Shown here piece by piece: positions 1-9,942 of a DNA stretch of 23,173 nt. Under the pieces are notes generated by a model. The model was not told the DNA's origin. It was given only the letters and a program-made list of their open reading frames with translations, and searched no databases. Location of the stretch: NCBI RefSeq assembly GCF_000003605.2, contig NW_003106595.1, positions 761,566-784,738 of the forward strand. Direction: 5' to 3'. Made by a program: the position numbers and the translations under genes. The first letter of the stretch is position 1. Every line of letters begins with the position of its first letter. This DNA comes from Saccoglossus kowalevskii (lineage: Eukaryota > Hemichordata > Enteropneusta > Harrimaniidae).

Positions 1-240
1 TTTATTCACATAAATATTGTAAACATCAAACTTAGTACAGAGGAATTTTGTAATGACCACATTTATTCACATGAATATTGTAATGGCCAAATTTGTTCAC
101 ATGAATATTGTAAACATCAAACTTAGTACAGAGGAATTTTGTAATGACCACATTTATTCACATGAATATTGTAATGGCCACATTTATTCACATGAATATT
201 GTAATGGCCACATTTATTCACATAAATATTGTAAACGTAT
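1..240. repeat. Minisatellite with mixed 30-bp and 61-bp units, running off the left edge
   Basis: A unit beginning TTTATTCACAT recurs at 1, 62, 92, 153, 183 and 213, so the spacings are 61, 30, 61, 30 and 30. The short unit is TTTATTCACATGAATATTG plus TAATGGCCACA. The long unit carries about 31 extra bases (a segment with CTTAGTACAGAGGAATTTTG). The 61+30 pair repeats twice, giving a 91-bp higher-order period. The small ORFs across it (53-292 and 144-338) are only the repeat read in frame. Confidence 0.93.
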
Positions 241-712
241 CACTTATTGTACACGTGGCCTGGCGACTGTGGCGTTGTATGTGCCAATATAAATCTTGGA
301 ATCTTTCTCAATCAAAGAACAATGCGGACGAGAGTTGAGTTCAAACACGCACTTCACATAATAAGAAACTAGCATACGAGATTTACATAATTGATTAGAG
401 ATATCCCCCCCTCCAAATACGCGTATTAGAATGATACTTTCAAAGTCAATTGATATGCATTGAATTGAGGATGCGCAGATAACAGAGCATGCAATAGACA
501 TTTTGCATTTATGAATATTAACAGTAATTAGGTGACACTATTACTTGCCGAGTCGTTGAAATTAGAACATTTTCGTCGTGGTGCAAGTCGGTAATTGCAA
601 CTCCTAAAATAATGACCATGTGTGTGAATGTTATGAATAAACATGGACTCGTGTATAACGAAATATGACAGTGAGAGAAGGAAACTTTAGTTTTTAGTGT
701 AAGTTTCTTTAA
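241..712. other. Non-coding stretch with no recognised feature
   Basis: I see no long ORF with protein-like composition, no RNA gene and no clear repeat between the minisatellite and the first TTAA-flanked element. Confidence 0.6.
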
Positions 713-1212
713 GGTAGAAACCTACTCATATTTTTTGAGAAAGTTGGTTATAAATTGCATGACAATGTTCATTGGTTTATTGTGTAAAATCATGAAGCTA
801 ATGTCCCATGGCACCATAAAATAGCATTCTATTGTGTGTTACAGTGACGTATTTTGAGAAACCTGTCCTAATATTTTTCAAAAATCGCTACTTTTATAAC
901 AATTCCATAGGGCACAATGGTAAAAGAAAAATTGCATTTTTTGACCAGACTTGAAATAATTGAGAACAGCAAAAACATTTTTCAACCTATGTCACTAGCC
1001 TACAATTTGAAATATGGTATAATATTTCTGCCATGGGAACTTATGGTAAAATCACTATAATACTGCCAAAATGACCATTATCCACTAAAATACAACCACC
1101 ATTTTCTCGAAAATTAAGCTGGTGACTCCCAACTTTTTTTAAGTCAATAATCTTATATTACCTGGAAGTACAAGTTATTGGAAAATTAATAAATGAGTAG
1201 TAGGCTTCTACC
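713..1212. mobile_element. 500-bp non-autonomous DNA element with TIRs, TTAA-flanked (copy 1)
   Basis: The left end reads GGTAGAAACCTACTCAT. The right end read on the other strand is GGTAGAAGCCTACTACTCAT, giving terminal inverted repeats of about 17-20 bp. TTAA lies directly outside both ends (709-712 and 1213-1216), as expected of a TTAA target-site duplication. There is no coding capacity. A diverged second copy lies at 19761-20147 and shares the interior words TGTTCATTGGTTTATT, TAATATTTCTGCCAT and TATCCACTAAAA. It is probably a MITE mobilised by a transposase encoded elsewhere; the superfamily is not certain. Confidence 0.8.
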
Positions 1213-1770
1213 TTAAACTGCAATCAATCCGTAATATCGTAGCAATTCAGTGTAATAGGTAGAGGCGTTGGTCACTTCTACGCGTTTCTACATCTGACTA
1301 ATTATATTTAGCTATGCCAATCGCGTATACGACTCGTGGTAACAGCAACCAATCAGAACGTGTGTTACAGACTCTGGTAAGACTCGCTCTAATTGGTCTA
1401 TACCCGCTCTATACCTGACAACCTAACATTTTGACCGAATAGGTGAGTGGTATGAGGCATCGACTCAAAAGAGGAGGCCATGGTCAGTGCATGGTCAATG
1501 CTTTGATTTATTGTGTTAAGTTAAGTGTAAGATCCGTGTTTTCCAGACCAGGTAACGCCGGCACAGTGGGTTAAATAGCACCATGCCATTAGGATATAGA
1601 GTTAGTCAAACAGCCCTGTCATATCGTATATAATCCGATATGCGTGTGGTAAACGCTGAACACGTACTTTCTTGCACTAGCCTTGGTACAATCTCGCCGT
1701 TTTGCTTACTACGCTATCTCTACTATGACGCCTCTTGAGTATTTAGGTTACGGGTGTACTTGCAAATTAC
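1213..1770. other. Non-coding stretch with no recognised feature
   Basis: No ORF, RNA gene or repeat that I can support was found here. Confidence 0.55.
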
Positions 1771-2035
1771 AGATATGCTGAATTGTTACGGACATCTGGT
1801 TTCGAGCATAGAGTTACGAAATCATCGAGTTACAAAGATGACTACGCCCATATTTTAGAAACCACGCCAACTTTTGCAAAAAACAACGCCCTAATTGTAA
1901 CTCGATGTTCAATTAACAGTCAACCGAACTTCGAGTTATGGGCAACATTGATTTGATGTTTTGTTTAACGTTCAAATTTAGCAAATTTTTAAATTAACAG
2001 TTGACTGAACTCCGAGTTAATGGGATATATTTTTT
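1771..2035. mobile_element. Decayed copy of the GAGATGCTGAATTGTT element
   Basis: This stretch matches the element at 16344-16600 in the same orientation. Shared words include ATGCTGAATTGTT at the left end, ACGCCCATATTT, CCACGC, AATTGTAACTC, and GAGTTATGGGCAACAT. The right inverted repeat cannot be found, so the copy is truncated or decayed. Inside it, a block of about 75 bp (AACAGTCAACCGAACTTCGAG near 1914 and AACAGTTGACTGAACTCCGAG near 1997) appears twice in tandem. Confidence 0.65.
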
Positions 2036-3216
2036 GTTTTGTTTAATCAGTTCGTAATGTGAAGAAAACATGACGCAACGCCTAGTGACGTCATTCACAA
2101 ATTATTGTTCATTGTACGCATTTTTTCATGTATTTTGAATACACAGATTGTATAGAAACAAAACTATTTCTGAAGTATGTGTACTGTTGTCATACACGTG
2201 TTCGTACAAGCGTGATGGTTACACGGTGTAATTTCCCGAGACTGCTTGAGCCAATAAAGGCACGTTCTCAATTAATCGAAGTTGACCAAAAAGACAGGTA
2301 TTACGTTAGGAGTTGTTTTGCCTTATTGCGAAATATTACGGTAAATCTTGGTGCATTCAATATTTTTTTCAGGCAAACAAATTGTCGTGCTTTGATCTTG
2401 TCAACTTGCTGTTGTTAATATACGACATGCACTCTGACATTATTACCAATGACATCAATAAACTGTGAAGGTGGGTCTGGTGCTACGTGAAATACCTTTC
2501 ACTTTTGGCCAACGTAAATTTTAAGAGCACTCTTGTCAGTGAATGATTCCAAGATCCCTTAGCACTGGGCCAATCTGATTTAAATCCGATGTAGATAGAC
2601 GCTGTTTTCAGCGTAGTTAATCTAGTCTGAGGTAGAATCGGTGTATGCTTGAGGTCAGAATTGAAGTGATCGATGTCTCAATGTACTGTGTTCATTGTGC
2701 AGAGTAATGCCGTTCGTTGGCCTCAATTGTTACCCCAATTTCAAGTAAATACTGTTTATTCAGACACCTTAAGCTCGTAATACATGTTCAGTGTTCCCCC
2801 ATTTTGCAGTTGTTATGGAGCCCACCATTAAAATATTAAAAAATATAACAAACGAAATCAACAAAGAATAGCAGAATTGTCTATGACAAAGAAATTAATG
2901 TTCAACAAAAAGTGTCAACAAAAAAACAGTACTCACGTTCACAAATCTCTAGTTCTTAAAAGTTCAATATCTTTGTAGTCTGATTATTAAGTAGATAACA
3001 TGTGATTTCGTCACCCCGTTCCCCAAAGATTTTATCGTTATTAAAATAGCACTGTCATTCACAGCACAACGTGTCTATTGTCTGGCCCACGCAAGTCGCG
3101 TGATAGTTACAGCTCAGAAAATCCGTGAGACTACGTGGCCCTTTAGTGCTATTAATGAAAGGCGGTCGAACAGGTGTTACTCAACTTGAAATGCAAAATT
3201 GTAATAATTAGCATAG
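2036..3216. other. Intergenic stretch with no recognised feature
   Basis: A 96-codon ORF (2128-2418, + strand) has no recognisable domain, is not flanked by convincing splice sites and sits among repeats; I regard it as chance. I see nothing else that I can name. Confidence 0.5.
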
Positions 3217-3247
3217 TAATTAATTAATTAATTAATTAATTAATTAA
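3217..3247. repeat. (TTAA)n microsatellite
   Basis: About 7.5 uninterrupted copies of TAAT. This is the only long simple tetranucleotide tract in the window. Confidence 0.95.
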
Positions 3248-3363
3248 CATTCTTTGTCGCAAGTCAACATTGCACTGGTTCATATCGGATAGGTTCTGTG
3301 TTTTACAGCACAATAAATCATAACAGTTTCACCGGAATCAAATCGACAGGTCTTCCAGGTAAT

Positions 3364-3552
3364 CCGGAAGTACCGCTTATTGTTGACGTCTCTGAGTGGG
3401 CGTTCAGTTGTGTCTGTCCTCGCTGTGTGTCGTCACCGAATTTGTTTTTGTTTTCGAAATAGCATGCCCAAATAAAGTAAACGGAAAGAATACCCCGAAT
3501 ACCGACAAAGACTGACGTATATAATGGGTTGCGATAGCTCGGACCTCAGATA
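3364..3552 (+). promoter_or_regulatory. Candidate caspase promoter: ETS-like site, TATA box and initiator
   Basis: Three elements line up upstream of the caspase start codon. An ETS-family core CCGGAAGT lies at 3364-3371. TATATAA lies at 3518-3524. An initiator-like CTCAGAT has its A at 3548, 30 bases after the start of the TATA box, which is the usual spacing. This would give a 5' UTR of about 77 nt before the ATG at 3625. The site is inferred from motif and spacing only. Confidence 0.42.
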
Positions 3553-3624
3553 TTACCACGAGAGTGACAACAGTGTTGAGCCTTGGAAAACGAGATACGA
3601 GCAATATAGTACTTTTATTTCGAA

Positions 3625-3670
3625 ATGGAATCGAAGCTTTTTGATGTACCGCTAACTTCGTCACTTAAAG
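3625..3670 (+). CDS. Caspase exon 1
   Basis: Encodes Met1 to Lys15 plus the first base of the Asp16 codon. It ends CTTAAAG before the donor GTATGA, a phase 1 junction. It matches the two leading bases (AC) of exon 2. Confidence 0.85.
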
Positions 3671-6600
3671 GTATGAATAGGGATTTTTTTATTTTTAAAT
3701 GTTCTGTGTGTTATTGCAAGAAATTGAACACGCATAAGAAAATGATCTGTTGCGTCACAGTTGTTTCTGTTGGAGAGATAGAGGAACCGTGGCCGTGCAT
3801 TGAATATAGCTAGGTATTGTTAGACACCTAAACCTTATAAGTGCCGATTTGTTAAACCAAAAAAGCGGAATATCCAGAGCAAAGACAGCTTGAAGTCGTC
3901 CCTCAGTGAATCGGTAAATGAGAATGTGGCTCTGGTGGGGTTATTTGGAAGTTGGGAAATATTGCATTAAAAAATGTCGGAAATTTGGGTCTAAATGAAA
4001 CTTGTGGTTGATTTTATGTAGTTTTATCAATTTTGACTGAATTAACTGCTAATTTTGAAAATTGTTAAATGTAATTGGGGGAAGACGATTATTTGGACGG
4101 GTCACGTACATCCACCACCATCCACCCGCCACACACGCACACACTATGGAGGGGGGGCATGCCACTTATGTAGGCGTTATTACAAAATGATTGTCTTATT
4201 ATTCAAAACACCATTCACTTTTCACAGACGTATTACATGCAGTGGATGAACTTGAAATAGATCCGACATCCACTGAAAACGCCCAAGACTACAGCGAAGA
4301 TTCGATTCCAGTTGAAAACACCCAAGACGACCGCGAAAATTCGACTCTAGCTGAAAACACCCAAGTCGACAGCACAGACGCGGCTCCTACTAGAGGAAGG
4401 ACGCTTGGGTTCTTAACACATGAAACGCACCGCCGATCAGAAGAAACCGACGCTAAACTCGGATTTATTAGGTCAGTACTGGTGTTTGTGTTATGACAAG
4501 CTGTTTCTGAAAGATACTTGGAATTCAAGTTGGACGTTTTCTATTAAAGCGCGGTGGTCGTCGTGCAGCGCGTGTTCGAATTTCATGTAAATAAACAATG
4601 TATTTTACACGCGTTGTATACGTCGTTATGAGTCCCATATCGAACAGAACGCGGCACGACGACTGCCGCCCTTTAATTATGTGGTTGGACAACCAACCGA
4701 TTGTCTGCATTCCTACGTCGTTCTTCTTTGAACTTGGTAGTTATATTTTAAGTGTAGTCTCGGTGTCGGTTAATTCGTGTCCTAGCTGTGGAATCATAGC
4801 CCCCTGAGGGCCGTTTTTGGTCGTCGGTATCTGGCTGGCCCATATTCGTCTTACAATACATCATTTGAAAAGAAGACGTCCAAGTAATAAAGAAAACGGT
4901 AAAACAGTTGTCAGTCGCAAGATAGAGCTACGGATCCGCAGCTATTCGTGTCCATGAGAGCCCATGGACCAGAAACCCAGACTAATCCCTTGACCCGAGC
5001 TTGTCTCGAAGAAGCGCCAGTTCATTCAAAATGTATCGGCTTGTAATAAGTAAGAATTTGAGTCAAGGTTACATCTCAGATATGTATAAAACATATGCAA
5101 AAATAACAATGTGTCCCATTACTCGATATTGTAACCGGGTAGATCTTGAATTATATTGTATTTTATTCTTGATTTGATTTTCGATAACCATGGATATTAT
5201 AATAATAATAATAAATAATAACTTTATTACTCAACAATTACCATCTGTGGGTAATGTATGGTAAGAAAAATACAACAATAAAGAGGAAATTACCATAATA
5301 ATACTATAAAGAAAAAAATACAAAAAACAAAAAAGTTATTTTTTGTATATTGTTTGTTTTAGGTATTTAACTAGTGGAAAACTGTTGTTGCGTTATGTTT
5401 ATAAAATTGTTTATTCTATCCTGTTTATTTATTATGTTACATTCTATAAACAGCATTTTTGTTCTTTTTTATAGCACTCACAGTCTAAAATAACATGGAT
5501 TTCATTTTCCACTTTTTTATCATTAAATTTTCTACATATTCTATCTTTTTCTTCCAGTTTTGGCTTCCTTCTTCGTTCTAATTTAATTTCTAGATATTGA
5601 TATTTAAATACTTTCAGAGATAGAGTCACTGAATCGCAATTTAACTATATATAATGATACTTTAACACAGGTGCAGTAAAGACAGCCCGTCAAGTCCCGC
5701 CATCATACAACACAAACCAGCCGACAATGAATACGAGTACAACATGTCGCATTGTAAAAGGGGTCGTGCAATCATCATCAACAATGTGAACTTTGAGCAT
5801 TGTACAGGCTTAGACGCAAGGACGGGGAGTGACGTCGATGCCAGACAGTTGGTAAACGCTTTGGAAAGACTTGGTTTCTCTGTGACTAAGTACGATGATT
5901 TGAGCATCAAAAGAATGACAACTGTGCTAAGACTTGGTAAGTATTCTCGGGGCGGACATCCGGGCATTTTTACCGCCTGAAAATAATCGCGATGAAAACA
6001 CGGATTATTTCAAAGTTGAGTTTGTGCCATCTTCCCGACTTTAGCTGTAATAACCGGCTCTTTGACCGGCGTTCCACAACAGCTCTCGAATGCCCTGTGG
6101 AAATTCATGGTACATAGTGTAGGTCTTAGCAACGTAGAACGTTTTGTCACGTAACTCTGTCCGATAATAGTGTATGTATACATACAAGACGTACTAGTCA
6201 GAACCAGTTAGTTTCGCTTTGGTTTTAATTTCCTACCATTAAATTATATCGCCAGATGTAATTGCCTTATACCACATGCTTCTATTTCATGTTGTTAACT
6301 ACTTTCTGCACACACACAAAATATGCCAAAAGCTATAACAATTTAATTTTGGGCCATTTATATTTGGGGAAACGGTTCTGTCATATTGTTGTCATATGTC
6401 ACACATTCTGAAAAAATACATACACGAATCCCTTTGAAACAATTTTGCAAAATAGTTCGAAATTGGTTTTAAAAAATGATGACTTGTGTCTAAAATAGCA
6501 ATTACATAACACTTTTGAAACAAGTTTCAATTTAAGAGGTCAAATGCCTGCGTCAACTTTAACCACAAATCACATGACATGTTTTGCCGATGTTTACTCA

Positions 6601-8405
6601 ATCTCTAGCCTTACATGTTGACGTGAGTAGGTCCTTGCCGGCCGAACAGCATCAGACCTCAGTGTTGGGTTTGGAGCACCGCGGAGGGCGCTACTCACGC
6701 GACTCGTCAGGCTACTCAAACTCCTGGCCATGTATTATACTAGTATCACACACGTGTTTCGAAGCAAACTATTTCCGCAGAAATATTGAGGTTTTGTTCA
6801 TATACACAATCCGAGTTACTTTACCACGAAACAAATCATTAGAATTAGGTACAATTGTTAATCCGAGTTTTTCATTGCATTTTCAGACCAATTTGGTCAA
6901 CGTCAATGAATCTACGGTTGCCAGGGTGACATTTTTTATCAATATCTGTCTCTGAAAAATCTCCATTTTGTTTTGTTTTTGTAGTATCACGCGACGACCA
7001 CAGTGACTGTGACTGCGTAGCTGTAGCTATACTAAGCCACGGTGATAACAGAGGCGTGTACGGAACAGACGGAATCATTGCCGTGGAGAAGTTAGCTGAA
7101 TATTTAGATGGGGACAATTGTCCGACTCTTGTAGGCAAACCGAAACTGTTTTTTATTCAGGTAAACTTGTTTTTATTTTATTTTTTATTTATTTGATGAT
7201 GCTATGGTTTTTATATGTCGTAGTTATATGTGGCGAACTTTTCTGTCGTTTTAAGTTCACACGCATGCATTTGCGATAGTCAGCTTGTAGACCTTGAAGT
7301 AATTACAATAGTGAGTGTCTCAAAACAAGAGGGCATGCACTGCGACAAAATATGAAATAGAACGGTCTATATATATATTAAATGCAGTCACGGTAGTGAG
7401 TTCGTGTTATGATTTAAAGCAAGATTTGTTTGTTTGTTTTTACATTGGCCCCAGAAAAAAACACACAAAACAAACGTATCTACGAATTGAAAGGTCTTGA
7501 CACAGGCTTAAATAAATGTATATACAATATATATGTGTTGTCTTAACAGGCGTGTCGGGGTTTTAAACTCGATAGTGGTAAAGATCTTACAGATGGTGTT
7601 GGAGACACAGATGAAACAGATGGAGGGTACCCACAGCGGATCCCCGTGGCTGCGGATTTTCTCATGTGCTATTCGACACCACCAGGTTAGTATCTATGCA
7701 CCGTTCTGTCTTTTATCGGTTTGCTGCGATATAATGTTAATTTCGAGGGCGGTGGTCGTCGCGCAACGCGTGTTCGAATTTCATGTAAACAAACAATATA
7801 TTTTACACGCGTTGTGTACGTCGCCTCGAGTCCAATATCCAACAGGATGTACCTACAAGCCACTTCCTGGAGTTTGCGATGTCATTTCAGGAATATACTG
7901 TAAAATAATTTATATTAGCTGAAAATTAATTTTTTGCTGATAAGACTTTTGAAAGAAATGAGACAAATTTGTGAGTTGAATGACACTTTTAGCTTATAAC
8001 ATTAACATTGTTAGACCTTTGATATTTTGTTGGGAACGAGATACACCCACGCTGTACACTCCTTTTTTATTTTAAAGTTCAAATATAATTTCTTCAGTAT
8101 AAAATATATTAGTAGTACCAAATACTAAGACATTATTGATTTTCTCATTCATCCAAACAGGTTACTACTCATTCAGAAACCCAACAAATGGATCATGGTT
8201 TGTACAAGCACTCTGTCAGGTTCTCAATCGCTATGGTGATACCATGGACCTATTACGGATAATGACACGGGTGATGAAGACAGTGGCTTACGAGTTTGAA
8301 TCCAGAACTGACCAAGCATGGACCGATAAGAAGAAACAGATGCCATGTGTTGTGTCTATGCTGACAAAAGATCTCTACTTCTTGCCCAAACTTGAGAAAC
8401 GGTGA
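3625..8405 (+). CDS. Executioner caspase (caspase-3/7-like), six exons, complete
   Basis: Joined exons 3625-3670, 4228-4471, 5671-5936, 6985-7160, 7550-7685 and 8161-8405 give 1113 nt, i.e. 370 aa plus TGA. Every intron begins GT and ends AG, and phases match at all joints. The product is a cytosolic cysteine protease that cuts after Asp and executes apoptosis. Residues 1-100 are a low-complexity acidic prodomain with no CARD or DED, which fits an executioner. The large subunit follows: NMSH at 121-124, the P1-Asp-binding Arg147 in ARTGSDVDA, catalytic His204 in LSHGD, and catalytic Cys246 in QACRG. The linker contains DETD (265-268) before GG, a likely activation site. The small subunit has YYSFRN (291-296), GSWFVQALC and a C-terminal VSMLTKDLYF. 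Human caspase-3 has Trp where this protein has Phe294, in the S2 pocket. The ATG has G at -3 and +4, and an in-frame stop lies at 3607-3609. Orthology to caspase-3, -7 or -6 cannot be settled here. Confidence 0.95.
4228..4471 (+). CDS. Caspase exon 2 (prodomain with triplicated 13-residue repeat)
   Basis: It follows the acceptor TTTTCACAG and ends before GTCAGT in phase 2. It encodes residues 16-97, rich in Asp, Glu, Ser and Thr. Three tandem 13-residue (39-bp) units with cores ENAQD, ENTQD and ENTQVD occupy about residues 29-67. Possible Asp cleavage points are Asp66 (VDSTD) and Asp90 (EETD). No CARD or DED fold signature is visible. Confidence 0.85.
4548..4672. mobile_element. TTAA-flanked MITE, subtype B, copy 1 (caspase intron 2)
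   Basis: The element is 125 bp, starts AGCGCGGTGGTCGTCGTGC and ends, on the other strand, AGGGCGGCAGTCGTCGTGC: about 19 bp of terminal inverted repeat. TTAA flanks both sides (4544-4547 and 4673-4676). An interior GTGTTCGAATTTCATGTAAA is nearly identical in the copy at 7746. It has no coding capacity. Confidence 0.85.
5197..5640 (-). mobile_element. 3' fragment of a non-LTR retrotransposon (caspase intron 2)
   Basis: On the - strand, 5629-5444 reads as a degraded LINE ORF2 C-terminus: RICRKF, then VENEIHVILDC, close in pattern to RICHLC and DDEYHFLLKC in the LINE at 21107-22601. The second Cys of the zinc-like motif is lost (Phe instead). Then come a short 3' UTR, a hairpin (ATTACC/GGTAAT at 5237-5255) and an A/T-rich (TTA)n tail at about 5197-5225. 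The 5' part is missing, as usual for LINE insertions. It ends about 30 bp before the exon 3 acceptor. Confidence 0.7.
5671..5936 (+). CDS. Caspase exon 3 (start of the large subunit)
   Basis: It follows TTTAACACAG and completes Arg97, then encodes residues 98-185. It carries YNMSH, the first core strand GRAIIINN, the substrate-binding Arg147 in ARTGSDVDA, and the helix ending KRMTTVLRL. The donor is GTAAGT, phase 1. Confidence 0.95.
6002..6180 (+). repeat. Dispersed repeat of about 180 bp, copy A (caspase intron 3)
   Basis: It matches the reverse strand of 14550-14729 over most of its length. Shared words include TTTGACCGGCGTTCC, CATGGTACA and GTCTTAGCAACGTAGAACG. No terminal inverted repeat, coding potential or tRNA-like box was seen, so its class is unknown (SINE-like or a MITE core are both possible). 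Confidence 0.75.
6618..6702 (+). other. Long hairpin in caspase intron 3
   Basis: GTGAGTAG (6623-6630) is perfectly complementary to CTACTCAC (6691-6698). The stem continues with GTCCTT against GAGGGC (with wobble pairs and one bulged G at 6690). The interval is locally GC-rich compared with the surrounding intron. It could be a structured intronic RNA or the core of a decayed inverted-repeat element. The pairing is visible; any function is speculation. Confidence 0.35.
6985..7160 (+). CDS. Caspase exon 4 (catalytic histidine)
   Basis: It follows a pyrimidine-rich tract ending GTAG and completes Val186. It encodes residues 187-244, including CVAVAILSHGD with catalytic His204, and GKPKLFFIQ at the end. 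It stops exactly after the Gln of the QACRG box in phase 0, with donor GTAAAC. Confidence 0.96.
7550..7685 (+). CDS. Caspase exon 5 (catalytic cysteine and inter-subunit linker)
   Basis: It starts with ACRG, so the active-site pentapeptide is split Q|ACRG across an intron. It encodes residues 245-289: Cys246, a flexible Asp/Gly-rich linker with DETD at 265-268, and the start of the small subunit, AADFLMCYSTPP. The donor is GTTAGT, phase 1. Confidence 0.95.
7746..7846. mobile_element. TTAA-family MITE, subtype B, copy 2, right end missing (caspase intron 5)
   Basis: It begins AGGGCGGTGGTCGTCGCGC and then follows copy 1 closely through GTGTTCGAATTTCATGTAAA and TTTTACACGCGTTGTGTACG. Similarity stops near 7846, before the right inverted repeat. 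The bases on the left are TTCG instead of TTAA, consistent with decay. Confidence 0.75.
7896..7945. mobile_element. Fragment of the ACTGTAAAA element
   Basis: ACTGTAAAATAATTTATATT followed by AGCTGAAA resembles the left end of the inverted-repeat element at 10014-10218. Only about 50 bp are alignable by eye. Confidence 0.35.
8161..8405 (+). CDS. Caspase exon 6 (small subunit, stop)
   Basis: It follows ATCCAAACAG and completes Gly290, then encodes residues 291-370 and TGA. It carries YYSFRN, GSWFVQALC, a VAYEFES helix and the C-terminal strand VSMLTKDLYF. A short basic tail, PKLEKR, follows. Confidence 0.96.
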
Positions 8406-9028
8406 ACATTGTTTGAAAATTTGAATGTTAATCAAGACTAGATGCTAGTCCATGGTCGTAAGACTTTGACAAATCTACTACATAATAGACCTAACATAGT
8501 AAATCGGTCCTGAGGGCTGCGTGGACACTTACGTACAAGTCTGTCTGCGCATGCGCATTCACTTGGTAATGTACTGAAGTACTGGAGACAACCAATCAGT
8601 GTTGACACACAATTCTGTGCCGACTGCGTAGTTACATAGCAATTCACCAGGCCATTCTTAAGTGTACCTAGAATGGCTGGATTCCAGGCTAATGCTACCC
8701 AGGTTTTGTTCCAGATTGAAACTTTCTCCAGGATAGTACATGTTGCAGCTGTTATTACAATTATTTGTCAACACCAGTAAGCGCCAAGCTGATTGGTCCA
8801 GTACGATGACTAAATTTGCATATGAAGTACTGTACCTACAATCAGAAGCAATTTCCCAGCTACAACTAACTGTTATAATATGGATACTGCCACCAAGTGG
8901 TGATTGTATTCATTTTCTCATCCAACATTACGTTGCAGGGAACTGTTCATTTACATCTCATCTGGTTGATATTTACATTCGTTGTACATACTTTTAAACA
9001 TTAAAAAAAATTTGGTTTTTTTATCATT

Positions 9029-9034
9029 AATAAA
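9029..9034 (+). terminator. Candidate poly(A) signal of the caspase gene
   Basis: AATAAA followed by the GT-rich stretch GAGTTGTGTTCATTTC, 624 nt after the stop codon. A second AATAAA lies at 9150-9155. Bases 8406 to about 9055 would be the 3' UTR; no coding sequence is seen there. Confidence 0.45.
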
Positions 9035-9942
9035 CAGAGTTGTGTTCATTTCTCCTCCCATGGGGGAGATTTAGCATTTCTGATGAGTTGAGAAACTGTA
9101 TAATCCATTAATAACGTTTTTTTTAGTAACTGCTTTTGTGATTTGAAATAATAAACCTTAATTCTCTAAAGTGATTCTTTATGAAACAAATTTCCTGTCC
9201 TCGATAACATAATTATTGCCAGATTTTAATTTCAAATATCTGACCCCACTGATAAAGTGTTGAAAATTGCATAAAATTAAAATTGACACAGTAGAGGCGA
9301 TAGAAATGGATGACTGAAATATAGTGTGCATGATCTGAAATGCAGGCTAGCCCTATGACGGGACAACTGAAAAAAAAAATTGTCTGATCAGTATTAACTC
9401 TTAAAATGTTTACCTCGGTCTGTGTGTGCATATGTATGTGGCATCTGTTCCACCAGTATCTCAAGAACCAATAATTGCATTTCAATGAAAGTTGTTACAT
9501 ATATGCTATGGAATAATGCACAGACCTACATGTAATAGTTTTTTGGGAAAACTTACGTTTATTATACTGATCAGCCTCTCAGTGGTCATTGCTTGAACAT
9601 ACATTGTACAGAGGGTTTTCTGTGCTTTTTGGATATGTCGAGGCAAACACCAACATGATCTGTTACAAATACAGAACCAGTAGAAATATACATGGACAGA
9701 AATACTGAACAAAAGCACTGGAGATATCAACTCAATGAGTGAAAACGAAAACCATGCACCATTCCTCTCTGTATGGATAGCTATAGCAAAGTAAGGATTT
9801 TATGCAAATGATCTGTAATTCTGAAAATTGACAATGCTAAAAATCATACATTGGTACAAATACATAGAGAAACAAATCATTGTCAATGACATAGTCCCTG
9901 TCAAAGGAAATTTGTAAGACGGAAATGCAAGCGTTTAATCAA

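Noticed and set aside
1-240. A CRISPR-like array
   Set aside because: Units are contiguous with no unique spacers, and the sequence is clearly eukaryotic.
2128-2418. 96-codon + strand ORF
   Set aside because: No domain, no partner exons and a repeat-rich setting; likely chance.
3404-3664. 86-codon - strand ORF over the caspase promoter and exon 1
   Set aside because: Exon 1 on the + strand explains the region through matching splice phase; the antisense frame has no recognisable feature.
4191-4227. Starting the caspase at a TTG at 4191 without exon 1
   Set aside because: Bases 4191-4227 include the splice acceptor. An upstream exon with a well-placed ATG and matching phase explains the N-terminus better.
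4575-4590. A tRNA B-box-like GTTCGAATTTC
   Set aside because: It belongs to the subtype B MITE and has no A box or cloverleaf. No tRNA gene was found in the window.
6584-6955. 123-codon + strand ORF in caspase intron 3
   Set aside because: It lies between two caspase exons that join in phase without it, and it shows no domain.
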